In this document: positions 15,929 to 24,961 of the stretch, in pieces
Position numbering within the stretch: position 1 is the stretch's first letter
Layout: each line of letters starts with the position of its first letter
NCBI GenBank assembly: GCA_910577825.1
Contig: CAJTOK010000015.1
Coordinates: 1 to 30,932, forward strand
Direction of reading: 5' to 3'
Length of the DNA stretch: 30,932 bases
Source: an uncultured Lachnospiraceae bacterium
GTDB lineage: Bacteria; Bacillota; Clostridia; Lachnospirales; Lachnospiraceae
Notes under the pieces: generated by a model
Database searches by the model: none
What the model was told of the DNA's origin: nothing
The model's input: the letters and a program-made list of their open reading frames with translations, nothing else
Program-made: the position numbers and the translations under genes

Positions 15929-16849
15929 ATGGACAAAAAAATGTTATTTATATACAATCCTATGGCAGGGAAAGAGCAGATACGTAACAACCTTTCAGAT
16001 ATTATACAGGTTTTCTGCAATGCAGGTTTTGAAATTACAATATTTGCCACACAAAGTACAGGGGATGCCACAAGAATAGTAGAAAAACAGGGCATGGATT
16101 ATAATTATGTTGTATGTTCTGGCGGTGACGGTACTATGAATGAAGTGGCAACAGGGCTTATGAGGCTTGAAAAATGCCCTGTATGCGGCTATATACCAGC
16201 AGGCACTGTAAATGATTTTGCATCAAGCCTTAAAATACCCAGGATAATGAAAGATGCTGCAGAACTTATAACTTATGGGGGCATATTTGAATGTGACATG
16301 GGAAAGTTTAATGATAAAAACTTTACATATGTTGCAGGATTTGGCGCATTTACAGAAGTTTCCTACCAGACGCCACAAGAATGGAAAAATGCACTGGGCA
16401 AAGCTGCATATTTTGTAGAAGCATTAAAGCATATAGCAGATATAAAGCCACACCATATGGTAATAAAGAGCGGTGACGTGATATATGAAGATACATTTAT
16501 ATTAGGGCTTATAAGCAATTCTGTGTCTGTTGCCGGGTTTAAAGCATACAGCAAGAAAAATATTAAGATGGATGATGGCAAATTTGAAGCTATTTTTATA
16601 CGCAACCCTAAAAACCCTATAGAAATACAGCAGGTTTTAAACTCCCTGCTTTCAAAACAGCTTGACGCGCCCCAGATACTATATTTAAGCAGCCGCCATA
16701 TTTCTATTGAAAGTGATGATGACGTACAATGGACACTTGATGGCGAGGACGGCGGCATATGCAGTTATGCAGAAATAGAAATCCTGGAACAGGCGCTTCC
16801 GATAATTTGTGACAGATGTGCATATGCAGAAGTTTCATGTAAATACTAA
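15929..16849 (+). CDS. Diacylglycerol kinase family lipid kinase
   Basis: The 306-residue protein belongs to the DagK/YegS lipid-kinase family: YNPMAGK (9-15), the nucleotide-binding GGDGTMNE (65-72), and PAGTVNDFA (90-98) are all clear, and the C-terminal beta-sandwich ends with WTLDGEDGG. Such enzymes phosphorylate diacylglycerol or related lipids at the membrane and recycle lipid head-group by-products. The start at 15929 follows AGGGGGGA (15916-15923); upstream in-frame ATG codons lack a ribosome site. The gene follows queA by 55 bases, probably in the same transcript. Confidence 0.9.
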   Translation: MDKKMLFIYNPMAGKEQIRNNLSDIIQVFCNAGFEITIFATQSTGDATRIVEKQGMDYNYVVCSGGDGTMNEVATGLMRLEKCPVCGYIPAGTVNDFASSLKIPRIMKDAAELITYGGIFECDMGKFNDKNFTYVAGFGAFTEVSYQTPQEWKNALGKAAYFVEALKHIADIKPHHMVIKSGDVIYEDTFILGLISNSVSVAGFKAYSKKNIKMDDGKFEAIFIRNPKNPIEIQQVLNSLLSKQLDAPQILYLSSRHISIESDDDVQWTLDGEDGGICSYAEIEILEQALPIICDRCAYAEVSCKY

Positions 16850-16954
16850 AATTGTAAACCTGAAAGGTTATATTTCCAGATTCTTAGCATATAATTATTA
16901 TAATAGTTAGCATACGTATTAATATGCAGTATATATCGCAGGAATGGAGGAAAT

Positions 16955-18808
16955 ATGTGCGGAATAGCAGGATTTTTTAACGCTTCGCTGGATTTTACAG
17001 AAAGCAGCCAGTTGTATACAGGTGTACTAGAGGAAATGAAAAACAGCATTGCCCACCGCGGGCCCGACAGTGAAGGCATACGCCTTTTTAAGAATTGCGG
17101 GATTGCACATACAAGGCTTGCAATTATTGATATTTTAGGCGGGATACAGCCTATGTGCAGGAAACTTGACGGATATTCTTACCATATAGTATATAATGGG
17201 GAGATTTATAATACAGACAGGCTCCGCAGGAAACTTATAAATGCAGGATGGAGTTTTGTATCTGGTTCAGATACAGAGGTTATCCTGCTTTCCTTTTTGC
17301 AGTACGGGCCGGAGTTTGTCAAAAAACTTGACGGGATTTTTGCATTTGCAATATACGATGAAAGACATAAAACAATATATCTGTACAGGGACAGTTTTGG
17401 TATTAAACCATTGTTTTATACTGTTAAAGACGGCACTATTGTATTTGCATCAGAACCAAAAGGGCTTTTTAAATACCCAGGTGTTGAGGCAGTCCTTGAT
17501 AAAGATGGTATAAATGAAGTTTTTGGGATGGGGCCTGCAAGGATTCCCGGTTCAGGCATATTTAAAGGTGTATATGAAGTAAAACCCGGCTGTTATTTAA
17601 GCTGCAGCAGTTATGGCATAAAAAATAACTGTTACTGGCATCTTAAAAGCAGGCCGCATGAAGACAGTTACGAAAAAACAGTTGAAAAAACAGGCTTTCT
17701 TGTAGAAGACGCCATTAAAAGGCAGATGGTTTCAGATGTGCCAGTATGTACATTCCTGTCAGGCGGCATTGATTCAAGCCTTGTTTCTGCAATATGTGCA
17801 AAAGAACTAGGCAAAAAAGGTGAACAGCTTGTTACATATTCATTTGATTTTACAGGAAATGACAAATATTTCAAGGCGAACAGCTTCCAGCCGTCACAAG
17901 ACCGTCCATACGTTGAAAAAATGGTGGAATTTCTTGGTTCAAAGCACTATTACCTGGAATGTTCTTATGAAACACAGGCAGACCTTTTATATGACTCTGT
18001 AGATGCACATGACCTTCCTTGCATGGCAGATGTGGATTCGTCACTTGTACATTTCTGCAGGGAAGTAAGCAAAAACCATAAAGTGGTACTTACAGGGGAA
18101 TGTGCTGATGAAGTATTTGGCGGCTACCCGTGGTTTCATAAAGAGGAATTTCTAAAGAGCCACACATTCCCATGGACGCCTGATTTATCGCCACGCAAGG
18201 AACTGATAAAAAGGGATGTATTACATGCTTTAGATATGGATGGGTTTGTACAGAAAGCATATGCAGATGCTGTAAGCGAAACTGCCCTGCTGCCATGTGA
18301 AGATGAAACAGAAAGCAGCAGGCGGCAGACAGGATATCTTAATATAAGGTTCTTTATGCAGACACTTTTAAACAGGATGGACAGAACAAGCATGGACTCA
18401 GGCCTTGAAGCAAGAGTACCTTTCGCAGACAGGAAGCTTGTGGAATATGTTTTTAATGTTCCCTGGAATATGAAAGCATGTGATGGTGTAGTTAAAAACC
18501 TGCTGCGCCAGTCTGCACGGGGCAAACTTCCTGATGAGGTACTGTTCAGGAAAAAAAGCCCTTATCCTAAAAGTTATAATCCTTATTATGAAAAGCTTCT
18601 TACAGGACGCCTTGAAAATATAATAAAAGAAGGGGATTCACCATTATTCCAGATAATAGACTTAGGCAGGCTTGAAAAATTCATGCAAAGTGTAAAAGAT
18701 TACGGGAAACCGTGGTATGGGCAGCTTATGGCAGGACCGCAGATGCTTGCATACCTTATACAGATTGATTACTGGATGAAAAAATTCAAGATTAAAATTG
18801 AACTATAA
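16955..18808 (+). CDS. asnB: Asparagine synthase (glutamine-hydrolysing)
   Basis: Makes asparagine from aspartate, ATP and glutamine. The 617-residue protein starts with the Ntn nucleophile Cys2 (MCGIAGF) and has the glutaminase domain (RGPDSEG, RLAIID, FNGE-like YNGEIYN) to about residue 210. The synthetase domain follows with PP-loop SGGIDSS (269-275) and GECADEVFGGYPWF. The start has GGAGG at 16946-16950. Upstream (16850-16954) are two closely spaced TATAAT hexamers (16890-16895, 16899-16904) without clear -35 boxes, so a separate promoter is plausible. Related AsnB-like proteins amidate cell-wall or natural-product substrates, but nothing nearby suggests that. Confidence 0.93.
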   Translation: MCGIAGFFNASLDFTESSQLYTGVLEEMKNSIAHRGPDSEGIRLFKNCGIAHTRLAIIDILGGIQPMCRKLDGYSYHIVYNGEIYNTDRLRRKLINAGWSFVSGSDTEVILLSFLQYGPEFVKKLDGIFAFAIYDERHKTIYLYRDSFGIKPLFYTVKDGTIVFASEPKGLFKYPGVEAVLDKDGINEVFGMGPARIPGSGIFKGVYEVKPGCYLSCSSYGIKNNCYWHLKSRPHEDSYEKTVEKTGFLVEDAIKRQMVSDVPVCTFLSGGIDSSLVSAICAKELGKKGEQLVTYSFDFTGNDKYFKANSFQPSQDRPYVEKMVEFLGSKHYYLECSYETQADLLYDSVDAHDLPCMADVDSSLVHFCREVSKNHKVVLTGECADEVFGGYPWFHKEEFLKSHTFPWTPDLSPRKELIKRDVLHALDMDGFVQKAYADAVSETALLPCEDETESSRRQTGYLNIRFFMQTLLNRMDRTSMDSGLEARVPFADRKLVEYVFNVPWNMKACDGVVKNLLRQSARGKLPDEVLFRKKSPYPKSYNPYYEKLLTGRLENIIKEGDSPLFQIIDLGRLEKFMQSVKDYGKPWYGQLMAGPQMLAYLIQIDYWMKKFKIKIEL

Positions 18809-18851
18809 AGTACAGATTTCTATGATATAACAATCAAAAATACAAAACAGG

Positions 18852-18880
18852 TTGTCTTTTAGCTGGAATTTACGTATAAT
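18852..18880 (+). promoter_or_regulatory. Promoter of a short transcript after asnB
   Basis: -35 TTGTCT (18852-18857), 17 bases, -10 TATAAT (18875-18880). Start is predicted near 18887, only about 55-60 bases before an intrinsic terminator, so it would make a very short RNA. Confidence 0.6.
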
Positions 18881-18902
18881 ATAGGTGGAAGAGAGGTGCA
18901 TA

Positions 18903-18946
18903 ATATGCTGGCAATCCTAAGTTTTGGAATTGCCAGCATATTTTTT
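18903..18946 (+). terminator. Strong intrinsic terminator
   Basis: A near-perfect stem of about 15 pairs (18903-18917 with 18926-18941, one bulged base) has loop TAAGTTTT and is followed by TTTTTT (18941-18946). It ends the short transcript and can also end asnB transcription. On the - strand it lacks a U-run. Confidence 0.85.
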
Positions 18947-18964
18947 AATATCTTCTTCATTTAA
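18905..18964 (+). CDS. Possible 19-residue hydrophobic peptide
   Basis: AGAGGTG (18892-18898) lies six bases before ATG 18905, which opens a 19-codon frame: MLAILSFGIASIFFNIFFI, stop 18962-18964. The peptide is almost wholly hydrophobic and could span a membrane. Its first 12 codons lie inside the inverted repeat of the following terminator, and the U-run encodes Phe-Phe, so a terminated RNA could not carry the whole frame. Either the peptide is made only on read-through transcripts, or the frame is a by-product of the hairpin. Size and hydrophobicity recall small type I toxins, but no antisense RNA is identified. Confidence 0.3.
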   Translation: MLAILSFGIASIFFNIFFI

Positions 18965-19048
18965 AACCAACAACTTAGGTTTATGTGCCATGGCACAGAT
19001 AATAGACAGTTTCATCTTCATGCCTTTCGGAACTTGGAATGTAACCAG
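18917..19048 (-). pseudogene. Remnant of an ABC transporter ATPase
   Basis: Directly after the aroF stop, the same - strand frame stays open for 43 codons and reads VPKGMKMKLSIICAMAHKPK then LLVLNE. This matches the signature-to-Walker-B block of ABC-2 type ATPases, normally like SKGMKMKLxxAxALAHxPKLLILDEP. The Walker B Asp is Asn and the following EPTSGLDP is lost. The rest of the gene is absent on both sides, so this is a short relic, probably left by a deletion that joined it to the 3' end of aroF. The tail (EEDIKKYAGNSKT) runs into the terminator hairpin and need not be ancestral. Confidence 0.6.
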
Positions 19049-20077
19049 CTACAGCCTGTCTGCAATTTCATATATAAGCCTTTCTGAATCTTCCCACCCA
19101 ATGCAGGCATCTGTAATGGATTTCCCATATATATGTTCATGTATGGACTGGTTTCCAGGTTCAATATAACTTTCAACCATAACACCCTTGACAAGCTTTT
19201 TTATATCAGAAGACACATTACGGCTATGGAGGACTTCATATATTATACGTGGCTGTTCGTAATAGCATTTGTTTGAATTGGCATGGTTAGCATCTATTAT
19301 GCAGGCAGGGTTTTTTAAATTAAGTTCCTGGTACATTTCATTTAAAAGCATAAGGTCTTCATAATGGTAGTTAGGAAGTGACTGGCCATGCTTATTAACA
19401 GCACCGCGCAGTATTGTATGTGCCAGGGAGTTGCCGTCTGTCTTTACTTCCCAGCCACGGTATAAGAATGTATGCCCTGACTGTGCTGCAATACATGAAT
19501 TAAGCATTATGCTTAAAGTGCCGCTTGTAGGGTTTTTCATGCCGCATGGTATCTCAAGCCCGCTTATGACAAGCCTGTGCTGCTGGTTTTCAACAGAACG
19601 TGCACCTATTGCAACGTATGAAAGTATGTCTGACACATAAGGCCAGTTCTCAGGGTAAAGCATTTCATCTGCTGCAAAAAGGTGGGTTTCTTCTATTGAA
19701 CGCAGGTGCATTTTCCGCATTGCAATAATCCCTTCCAGCAGGTCAGGTGCTTTCTCGGGGTCTGGCTGGTGTACAATCCCTTTATAGCCTTCGCCTGTTG
19801 TACGTGGCTTGTTGGTATATATCCTTGGAACCAGTAAAATTTTGTCTGCAACTTTTTCCTGTACTTTTGCAAGGCGGCTTGTATAATCACATACAGCATC
19901 TTCATTATCTGCAGAACATGGCCCTGTAATTACAAGGAACTTATCTGACTTTCCTGTGATTATATCTGCAATTTCTTTATCCCTTGCTGCTTTAATTTCT
20001 TTTAAATCTTTCCGCAGTGAGTATTCTTCTTTAAGCCCTTCAGGTGTCTTGACCTGTGTTATATAATTAATTCCCAT
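19049..20077 (-). CDS. aroF: 3-deoxy-7-phosphoheptulonate synthase (AroFGH type)
   Basis: Condenses phosphoenolpyruvate with erythrose 4-phosphate, the first step of the shikimate pathway. The 342-residue class I enzyme shows the metal Cys54 in ITGPCSADN, the PEP-binding KPRTTGEGYKG, RSVENQQHR, CGMKNPTSG, and IDANHANSNK. Length and motifs are complete. AGGAGG (bases 20088-20083) lies five bases before the start. Members are often feedback-inhibited by an aromatic amino acid; which one cannot be told here. It is divergent from nifJ and convergent with asnB. Confidence 0.93.
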   Translation of the reverse strand: MGINYITQVKTPEGLKEEYSLRKDLKEIKAARDKEIADIITGKSDKFLVITGPCSADNEDAVCDYTSRLAKVQEKVADKILLVPRIYTNKPRTTGEGYKGIVHQPDPEKAPDLLEGIIAMRKMHLRSIEETHLFAADEMLYPENWPYVSDILSYVAIGARSVENQQHRLVISGLEIPCGMKNPTSGTLSIMLNSCIAAQSGHTFLYRGWEVKTDGNSLAHTILRGAVNKHGQSLPNYHYEDLMLLNEMYQELNLKNPACIIDANHANSNKCYYEQPRIIYEVLHSRNVSSDIKKLVKGVMVESYIEPGNQSIHEHIYGKSITDACIGWEDSERLIYEIADRL

Positions 20078-20189
20078 TTATGCCTCCTGTCTGGTTTATA
20101 AAGTAATGGTTAATATTTCTACTTGAAATTATCCTGAAATGTATTATTATATAAACAGCGGCTGGCGTCCAGCATATAAACAATCTATA

Positions 20190-20198
20190 ATTATACCA
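20190..20198 (-). promoter_or_regulatory. Extended -10 of aroF promoter
   Basis: On the - strand TGG-TATAAT (20198-20190) is an extended -10 element without a strong -35 at 17 bases. Between it and aroF lies a small palindrome GCTGG-CGT-CCAGC (20161-20173) that would be in the leader RNA. Confidence 0.45.
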
Positions 20199-20336
20199 GG
20201 CAGCAACCAGATATTCATTCTATTCAATATTAAAAGCAAAGTCAAGCTTAGTTATTAATTTATAAAAATTTAATAAATATACACTACCAATCCCAATTTT
20301 TTTTAATTAAATATGGTAAAAATATCTATAGTTTTC

Positions 20337-20365
20337 TTTACTTTTTAGACACTAAGTGATAAAAT
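20337..20365 (+). promoter_or_regulatory. nifJ promoter
   Basis: -35 TTTACT (20337-20342), 17 bases, extended -10 TGA-TAAAAT (20357-20365). A strong ribosome site AAGGAGG (20384-20390) follows, 11 bases before the ATG. Confidence 0.6.
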
Positions 20366-20401
20366 GTTATAAAGAACTTTATTAAGGAGGAAAAAATTAA
20401 G

Positions 20402-23400
20402 ATGGCTAGAGCTAAACAATCAATGGATGGAAACACAGCCGCAGCACATGTAGCATATGCTTATACAGAAGTTGCAGGCATCTATCCTATAACACCTTCA
20501 AGCCCTATGGCTGACTCTGTAGATATGTGGTCAGCAGCAGGACAGAAGAACATTTTTGGAAACACAGTCAAAGTAGTAGAAATGGAATCTGAGGCAGGTG
20601 CAGCAGGTACAGTACATGGTTCACTTGCAGCAGGCGCACTTACTACAACATTCACAGCATCACAGGGTCTTCTTCTTATGATTCCTAACATGTACAAGAT
20701 TGCTGGTGAACAGTTACCTAGTGTATTCCATGTATCAGCACGTACAGTATCAACACATTCATTAAATATTTTTGGTGACCACAGCGACGTTTACGCATGC
20801 CGCCAGACAGGTTTTGCAATGCTTGCAGAAACAAACCCACAGGAAGTTATGGATTTAAGCCCTGTTGCACACCTTGCAGCATTAGAAGGCAAAGTTCCGT
20901 TTATCAACTTCTTTGATGGTTTCCGTACTTCCCATGAAATACAGAAGATTGAGAAGTGGGATTATGAAGACCTTAAAGAGATGTGCCCTATGGATGCAGT
21001 TGACGGGTTCCGTAAACATGCGCTTAACCCAGAGCACCCTGCTTCACGTGGCTCACATGAAAATGGTGATGTGTTCTTCCAGCACCGCGAGGCATGTAAT
21101 AAAGCTTATGATGCACTCCCGGCAGTTGTTGAGAAGTATATGGAGAAAGTAAACCAGAAGTTAGGCACAGATTATGGTTTATTTAACTATTATGGTGCTC
21201 CTGATGCAGAACGTGTAATTGTTGCAATGGGTTCTATCTGTGATGTTGCAGAAGAAGTTATTGATTACCTTACGGCAGCAGGCGAGAAGGTCGGCCTTAT
21301 AAAAGTACGTTTATACCGTCCTTGGTCTTCAGAGGCTATACTTAAAGTCCTTCCTAAGACAGCTAAGAAAATTGCGGTACTTGACCGTACAAAAGAGCCT
21401 GGTTCATTAGGCGACCCTCTTTTCCTTGATGTGGCTGCTACACTCCGTGAAGCAGGGCTTAGTGACATTGTGCTTACAGGCGGGCGTTATGGCCTTGGTT
21501 CAAAGGATACACCTCCTTCATCTGTATTTGCAATATTTAAGGAATTAGAGAAAGATGCACCTAAGCCACGCTTTACAATCGGTATTGTAGATGATGTTAC
21601 TAACTTAAGCCTTCCAGAGGTTAAACCAGCTCCTATTACATCCGCACCAGGAACAAAAGAGTGCAAGTTCTGGGGTCTTGGCGGTGATGGTACAGTTGGT
21701 GCTAACAAGAACTCTACAAAGATTATCGGTGACCACACAGACAAGTATATACAGGCATACTTCCAGTATGACTCCAAGAAAACAGGTGGTGTAACTATTT
21801 CACATCTCCGTTTTGGCGACAACCCTATTAAGAGCCCGTATTACATTAACCAGGCAGACTTTGTTGCATGCCATAACCCTTCTTATGTAGTAAACGGCTT
21901 TAAGATGGTACAGGATGTTAAGCCAGGCGGCGTATTTATGATTAACTGCCAGTGGTCTGACGATGAACTTGATTCTAAGTTAGATGCAGGCGCTAAGAAA
22001 TATATTGCTGACAACAATATACAGCTTTACACAATTAATGCTATTGACAAGGCTATTGAAATCGGAATGGGCAAGCGTACTAATACAATCCTCCAGTCTG
22101 CATTCTTTAAGCTTGCTGATGTCATGCCTATTGATGAAGCTGTTGATTATATGAAGCAGGCAGCTAAGAAGTCATACAGCAAAAAGGGTGACGCAGTAGT
22201 TGAGATGAACTACAAGGCTATTGACGCTGGTGTAGATGCTGTGCACAAGGTAGAAATCCCGGATTCATGGAAGAACCCTGCACCTGATGCACCTGCAAAA
22301 GAACTTTCAGGACGTCCTGAAGTTGTCAAGATGGTTAAAGACCTTATGGAGCCAATCTCGAAAATGGATGGTGACAGCCTTCCTGTATCTGCATTTATGG
22401 GCAATCCTGACGGACAGTTTGAAACAGGTGCTTCTGCATATGAGAAGCGTGGTACAGCTGTAACAGTACCTACATGGGACCCTGAAAAGTGTGTACAGTG
22501 TAATAACTGCGCATTTGTATGCTCACATGCTACAATACGTCCGTTCCTGCTTACAGAGGAAGAAGTTAGTGCTGCACCTTCTAATATTAAGACAGCAGAT
22601 GACAAGTCTAAAAAGACAAACTATAAGTTTACAATGAGTGTATCACCTCTTGACTGTATGGGATGTGGTGAATGTATTACAGTATGTCCTGCTGAAGGCG
22701 CTATTAAGATGGTTCCACAGGCAGAAGAAGCTGATGAGCAGCCAGTATTTGACTACCTTGTTGCCAATGTTGGCAAGAAAGACAGCGGGTTTGCTGATAC
22801 AACACCAAAGGGAAGCCAGTACAACCAGCCGCTCCTTGAGTTCTCAGGAAGCTGCGCAGGCTGTGCAGAAACATCATATGCACGTCTTGTTACACAGCTC
22901 TTTGGCGAGCAGATGTATATTTCAAATGCAACAGGATGTTCTTCAATCTGGGGCAACCCTGCAGCAACATCACCATATACAGTAAACAAGGATTCCAAGA
23001 AAGGCCCTGCATGGTCTAACTCACTGTTTGAAGATAATGCAGAACACGGGCTTGGTATGTATATAGGCCAGAAGTACCTGCGTGACCAGGCTATTGAGTC
23101 TGTAAAGGCATGTGCAGCTTCTGATAAAGCTTCAGCAGAATTAAAAGCAGCAGCAGACAAGTTTATTGAAACAAAAGACGATACAAAGGCTAACACACCT
23201 GCAGCAGAAGCACTGGTTCCTGAACTTGAAAAGGCAGCAGCAGCTGGATGCCCTGACGCAAAGGCAGCACTTGACAAGAAAGATTACCTTGCTAAGAAGT
23301 CTGTATGGATATTCGGTGGTGACGGCTGGGCATATGATATCGGGTTTGGCGGCCTTGACCATGTACTTGCATCAGGTGAGAATGTAAATGTTATGGTATT

Positions 23401-23953
23401 TGATACAGAAATGTATTCAAATACAGGCGGACAGGCTTCAAAGGCTTCAAATATCGGTGAAGTATGCCAGTTTGCAGCAGCAGGCAAGGAAATCGGCAAG
23501 AAGAGCCTCGCTGAAATTGCAATGAGCTATGGTTATGTATATGTAGCACAGATTGCACTTGGTGCAAACCCTGCACAGGCAGTTAAAGCTATAGCAGAAG
23601 CAGAAGCTTACAACGGCCCTTCACTTATAATTGGCTATGCTCCTTGTGAACTCCACGGTATTGCCAAGGGCGGCATGAACCACTGCCAGGATGAGATGAA
23701 GAAAGCTGTTAAAGCCGGATACTGGAACTTATTCTCATTCAACCCTGCACTTAAAGCAGAAGGCAAGAATCCATTTACCCTTACATCCAAAGAGGGTGAC
23801 GGTTCATACCAGGAATTTCTTAATAATGAGTCACGTTATACACGTCTTATTAAGCCATTCCCAGAGCGTGCCGGGAAACTCTTTAAAGAGTCAGAGGAAG
23901 CTGCAAAAGCACGTTATGAACATTTACAGAGGTTAGTAGAACTCTATAAATAA
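20402..23953 (+). CDS. nifJ: Pyruvate:ferredoxin (flavodoxin) oxidoreductase
   Basis: Oxidatively decarboxylates pyruvate to acetyl-CoA and CO2 while reducing ferredoxin, the central step of clostridial fermentation. The 1183-residue single chain has all domains in order: N-terminal pyrimidine-binding domain (YPITPSSPMAD), gamma domain, the two-cluster ferredoxin insert (CVQCNNCAFVCSH near residue 697 and CMGCGECITVCP near 751), then the C-terminal TPP domain with cluster ligands in GSCAGCAETS and NATGCSSIWG and the TPP/Mg motif GGDGWAYDIGFGG near 972. The codon choice is smoother and richer in frequent codons than in its neighbours, consistent with high expression. It is monocistronic, with its own promoter and terminator. 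Confidence 0.98.
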   Translation: MARAKQSMDGNTAAAHVAYAYTEVAGIYPITPSSPMADSVDMWSAAGQKNIFGNTVKVVEMESEAGAAGTVHGSLAAGALTTTFTASQGLLLMIPNMYKIAGEQLPSVFHVSARTVSTHSLNIFGDHSDVYACRQTGFAMLAETNPQEVMDLSPVAHLAALEGKVPFINFFDGFRTSHEIQKIEKWDYEDLKEMCPMDAVDGFRKHALNPEHPASRGSHENGDVFFQHREACNKAYDALPAVVEKYMEKVNQKLGTDYGLFNYYGAPDAERVIVAMGSICDVAEEVIDYLTAAGEKVGLIKVRLYRPWSSEAILKVLPKTAKKIAVLDRTKEPGSLGDPLFLDVAATLREAGLSDIVLTGGRYGLGSKDTPPSSVFAIFKELEKDAPKPRFTIGIVDDVTNLSLPEVKPAPITSAPGTKECKFWGLGGDGTVGANKNSTKIIGDHTDKYIQAYFQYDSKKTGGVTISHLRFGDNPIKSPYYINQADFVACHNPSYVVNGFKMVQDVKPGGVFMINCQWSDDELDSKLDAGAKKYIADNNIQLYTINAIDKAIEIGMGKRTNTILQSAFFKLADVMPIDEAVDYMKQAAKKSYSKKGDAVVEMNYKAIDAGVDAVHKVEIPDSWKNPAPDAPAKELSGRPEVVKMVKDLMEPISKMDGDSLPVSAFMGNPDGQFETGASAYEKRGTAVTVPTWDPEKCVQCNNCAFVCSHATIRPFLLTEEEVSAAPSNIKTADDKSKKTNYKFTMSVSPLDCMGCGECITVCPAEGAIKMVPQAEEADEQPVFDYLVANVGKKDSGFADTTPKGSQYNQPLLEFSGSCAGCAETSYARLVTQLFGEQMYISNATGCSSIWGNPAATSPYTVNKDSKKGPAWSNSLFEDNAEHGLGMYIGQKYLRDQAIESVKACAASDKASAELKAAADKFIETKDDTKANTPAAEALVPELEKAAAAGCPDAKAALDKKDYLAKKSVWIFGGDGWAYDIGFGGLDHVLASGENVNVMVFDTEMYSNTGGQASKASNIGEVCQFAAAGKEIGKKSLAEIAMSYGYVYVAQIALGANPAQAVKAIAEAEAYNGPSLIIGYAPCELHGIAKGGMNHCQDEMKKAVKAGYWNLFSFNPALKAEGKNPFTLTSKEGDGSYQEFLNNESRYTRLIKPFPERAGKLFKESEEAAKARYEHLQRLVELYK

Positions 23954-23984
23954 TAAATACTTTGCATAAATTATGGATTATGGG

Positions 23985-24015
23985 ACGCTGCCATGTATAG
24001 CATGGCAGCGTTTTT
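23985..24015 (+). terminator. nifJ terminator
   Basis: A perfect 11-pair stem, ACGCTGCCATG (23985-23995) with CATGGCAGCGT (24001-24011), loop TATAG, is followed by a run of five T. It lies 31 bases after the nifJ stop. Confidence 0.93.
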
Positions 24016-24076
24016 ATATGCCCTGTAGATATTATTGGCATAAATCCAGAAAAAATACATTAATTATAGAAATTTT

Positions 24077-24961
24077 TTAAAAATATGAATCAACTGGTGC
24101 CGGGCTGCCAAGAATTTCCCGTGAAGCATATAAAACCATATCCTTTTTATTATTTACAGACCATTTAACAAGTGTGATATTACGTTTTTCTATTTCTATG
24201 GCAGTAATCCCTGCAGGATGTACACAGCTTCCAGTATTACAGTATGGCGAAGCTTTAGAGCCTGTCATTGGGTGGTGTGTATGCCCTGTAACCAGTATAT
24301 GCTGGTTCTTTAACGCCCAGCCTGCCAGTATTTTTTCAGATTCTTTCTTCCTTGTATTATTCTTTGCGGCACTTGTTGGGTCAGGGACGCCAATATTTTC
24401 CAAAGAACGCCAGATATAGCGTACCATAAAACATGACAGCCGCCAGAATGTGCTGTTTAGCAGGTCTGCCTGGTGCCCGTGAGTCATATAGATATCATGG
24501 CCTTTAAGTTTATCATCTAAAATAATACCTGGATAAAACGTTATATCAGGAAAAAGCGGCCTGTCACAAAATGTTTTATCACAGTAAAAAGAGAAAAAAT
24601 GCTTTTTAGGAAATTTCCGGCTCTTTTTAACTATATCATGGTTGCCATAGACTGCAAAAAAGCGGTTCTGTTTGTAAAACCTGGAAAGCATTTCAAAACT
24701 CTGCCGGTGGTTCTCTTTAATATACTGCATAGAACGGTTCTCCCATAATTCATCAGCATCACCAAGTTCAATATAGGTAAATCCTTTTTGAAGATAGTAG
24801 CGCAGGGCGGCAAGATAAAGAAATTCATTATGCAGGAAATTATCATTTGCCCTGCCAGTGCCACGGTGGCAGTCACTAAATACAACATACTTTGAATCTG
24901 GATATAGTGGGAGATGGAGGGAGTTTTCAAATGTCTGGCGGATGCGGCTTTCAAATCCCAT
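24077..24961 (-). CDS. Metallophosphoesterase family protein
   Basis: A calcineurin-like phosphoesterase of 294 residues with the full metal-binding set: Asp30 and His32 (SDCHRG), Asp68 (GDADEL), Asn107-His108 (GNHD), His161 and His163 (THGHQAD), and His227 and His229 (GHTHHP). The layout resembles UDP-2,3-diacylglucosamine hydrolase-like members, yet Gram-positive anaerobes lack lipid A, so the substrate is unknown. No signal peptide is seen, so it is probably cytoplasmic. Its start overlaps the stop of the upstream DUF4474 gene by 11 bases, implying a shared transcript and perhaps a shared role at the membrane. Confidence 0.85.
   Translation of the reverse strand: MGFESRIRQTFENSLHLPLYPDSKYVVFSDCHRGTGRANDNFLHNEFLYLAALRYYLQKGFTYIELGDADELWENRSMQYIKENHRQSFEMLSRFYKQNRFFAVYGNHDIVKKSRKFPKKHFFSFYCDKTFCDRPLFPDITFYPGIILDDKLKGHDIYMTHGHQADLLNSTFWRLSCFMVRYIWRSLENIGVPDPTSAAKNNTRKKESEKILAGWALKNQHILVTGHTHHPMTGSKASPYCNTGSCVHPAGITAIEIEKRNITLVKWSVNNKKDMVLYASREILGSPAPVDSYF

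Larger units (their letters stand above)
20078..20401. other. Divergent aroF-nifJ intergenic region
   Basis: This 324-base AT-rich stretch holds no gene. It carries the aroF -10 and palindrome toward the left and the nifJ promoter and ribosome site at the right end. I see no T-box, no tryptophan attenuator and no clear Rex operator. Confidence 0.6.
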
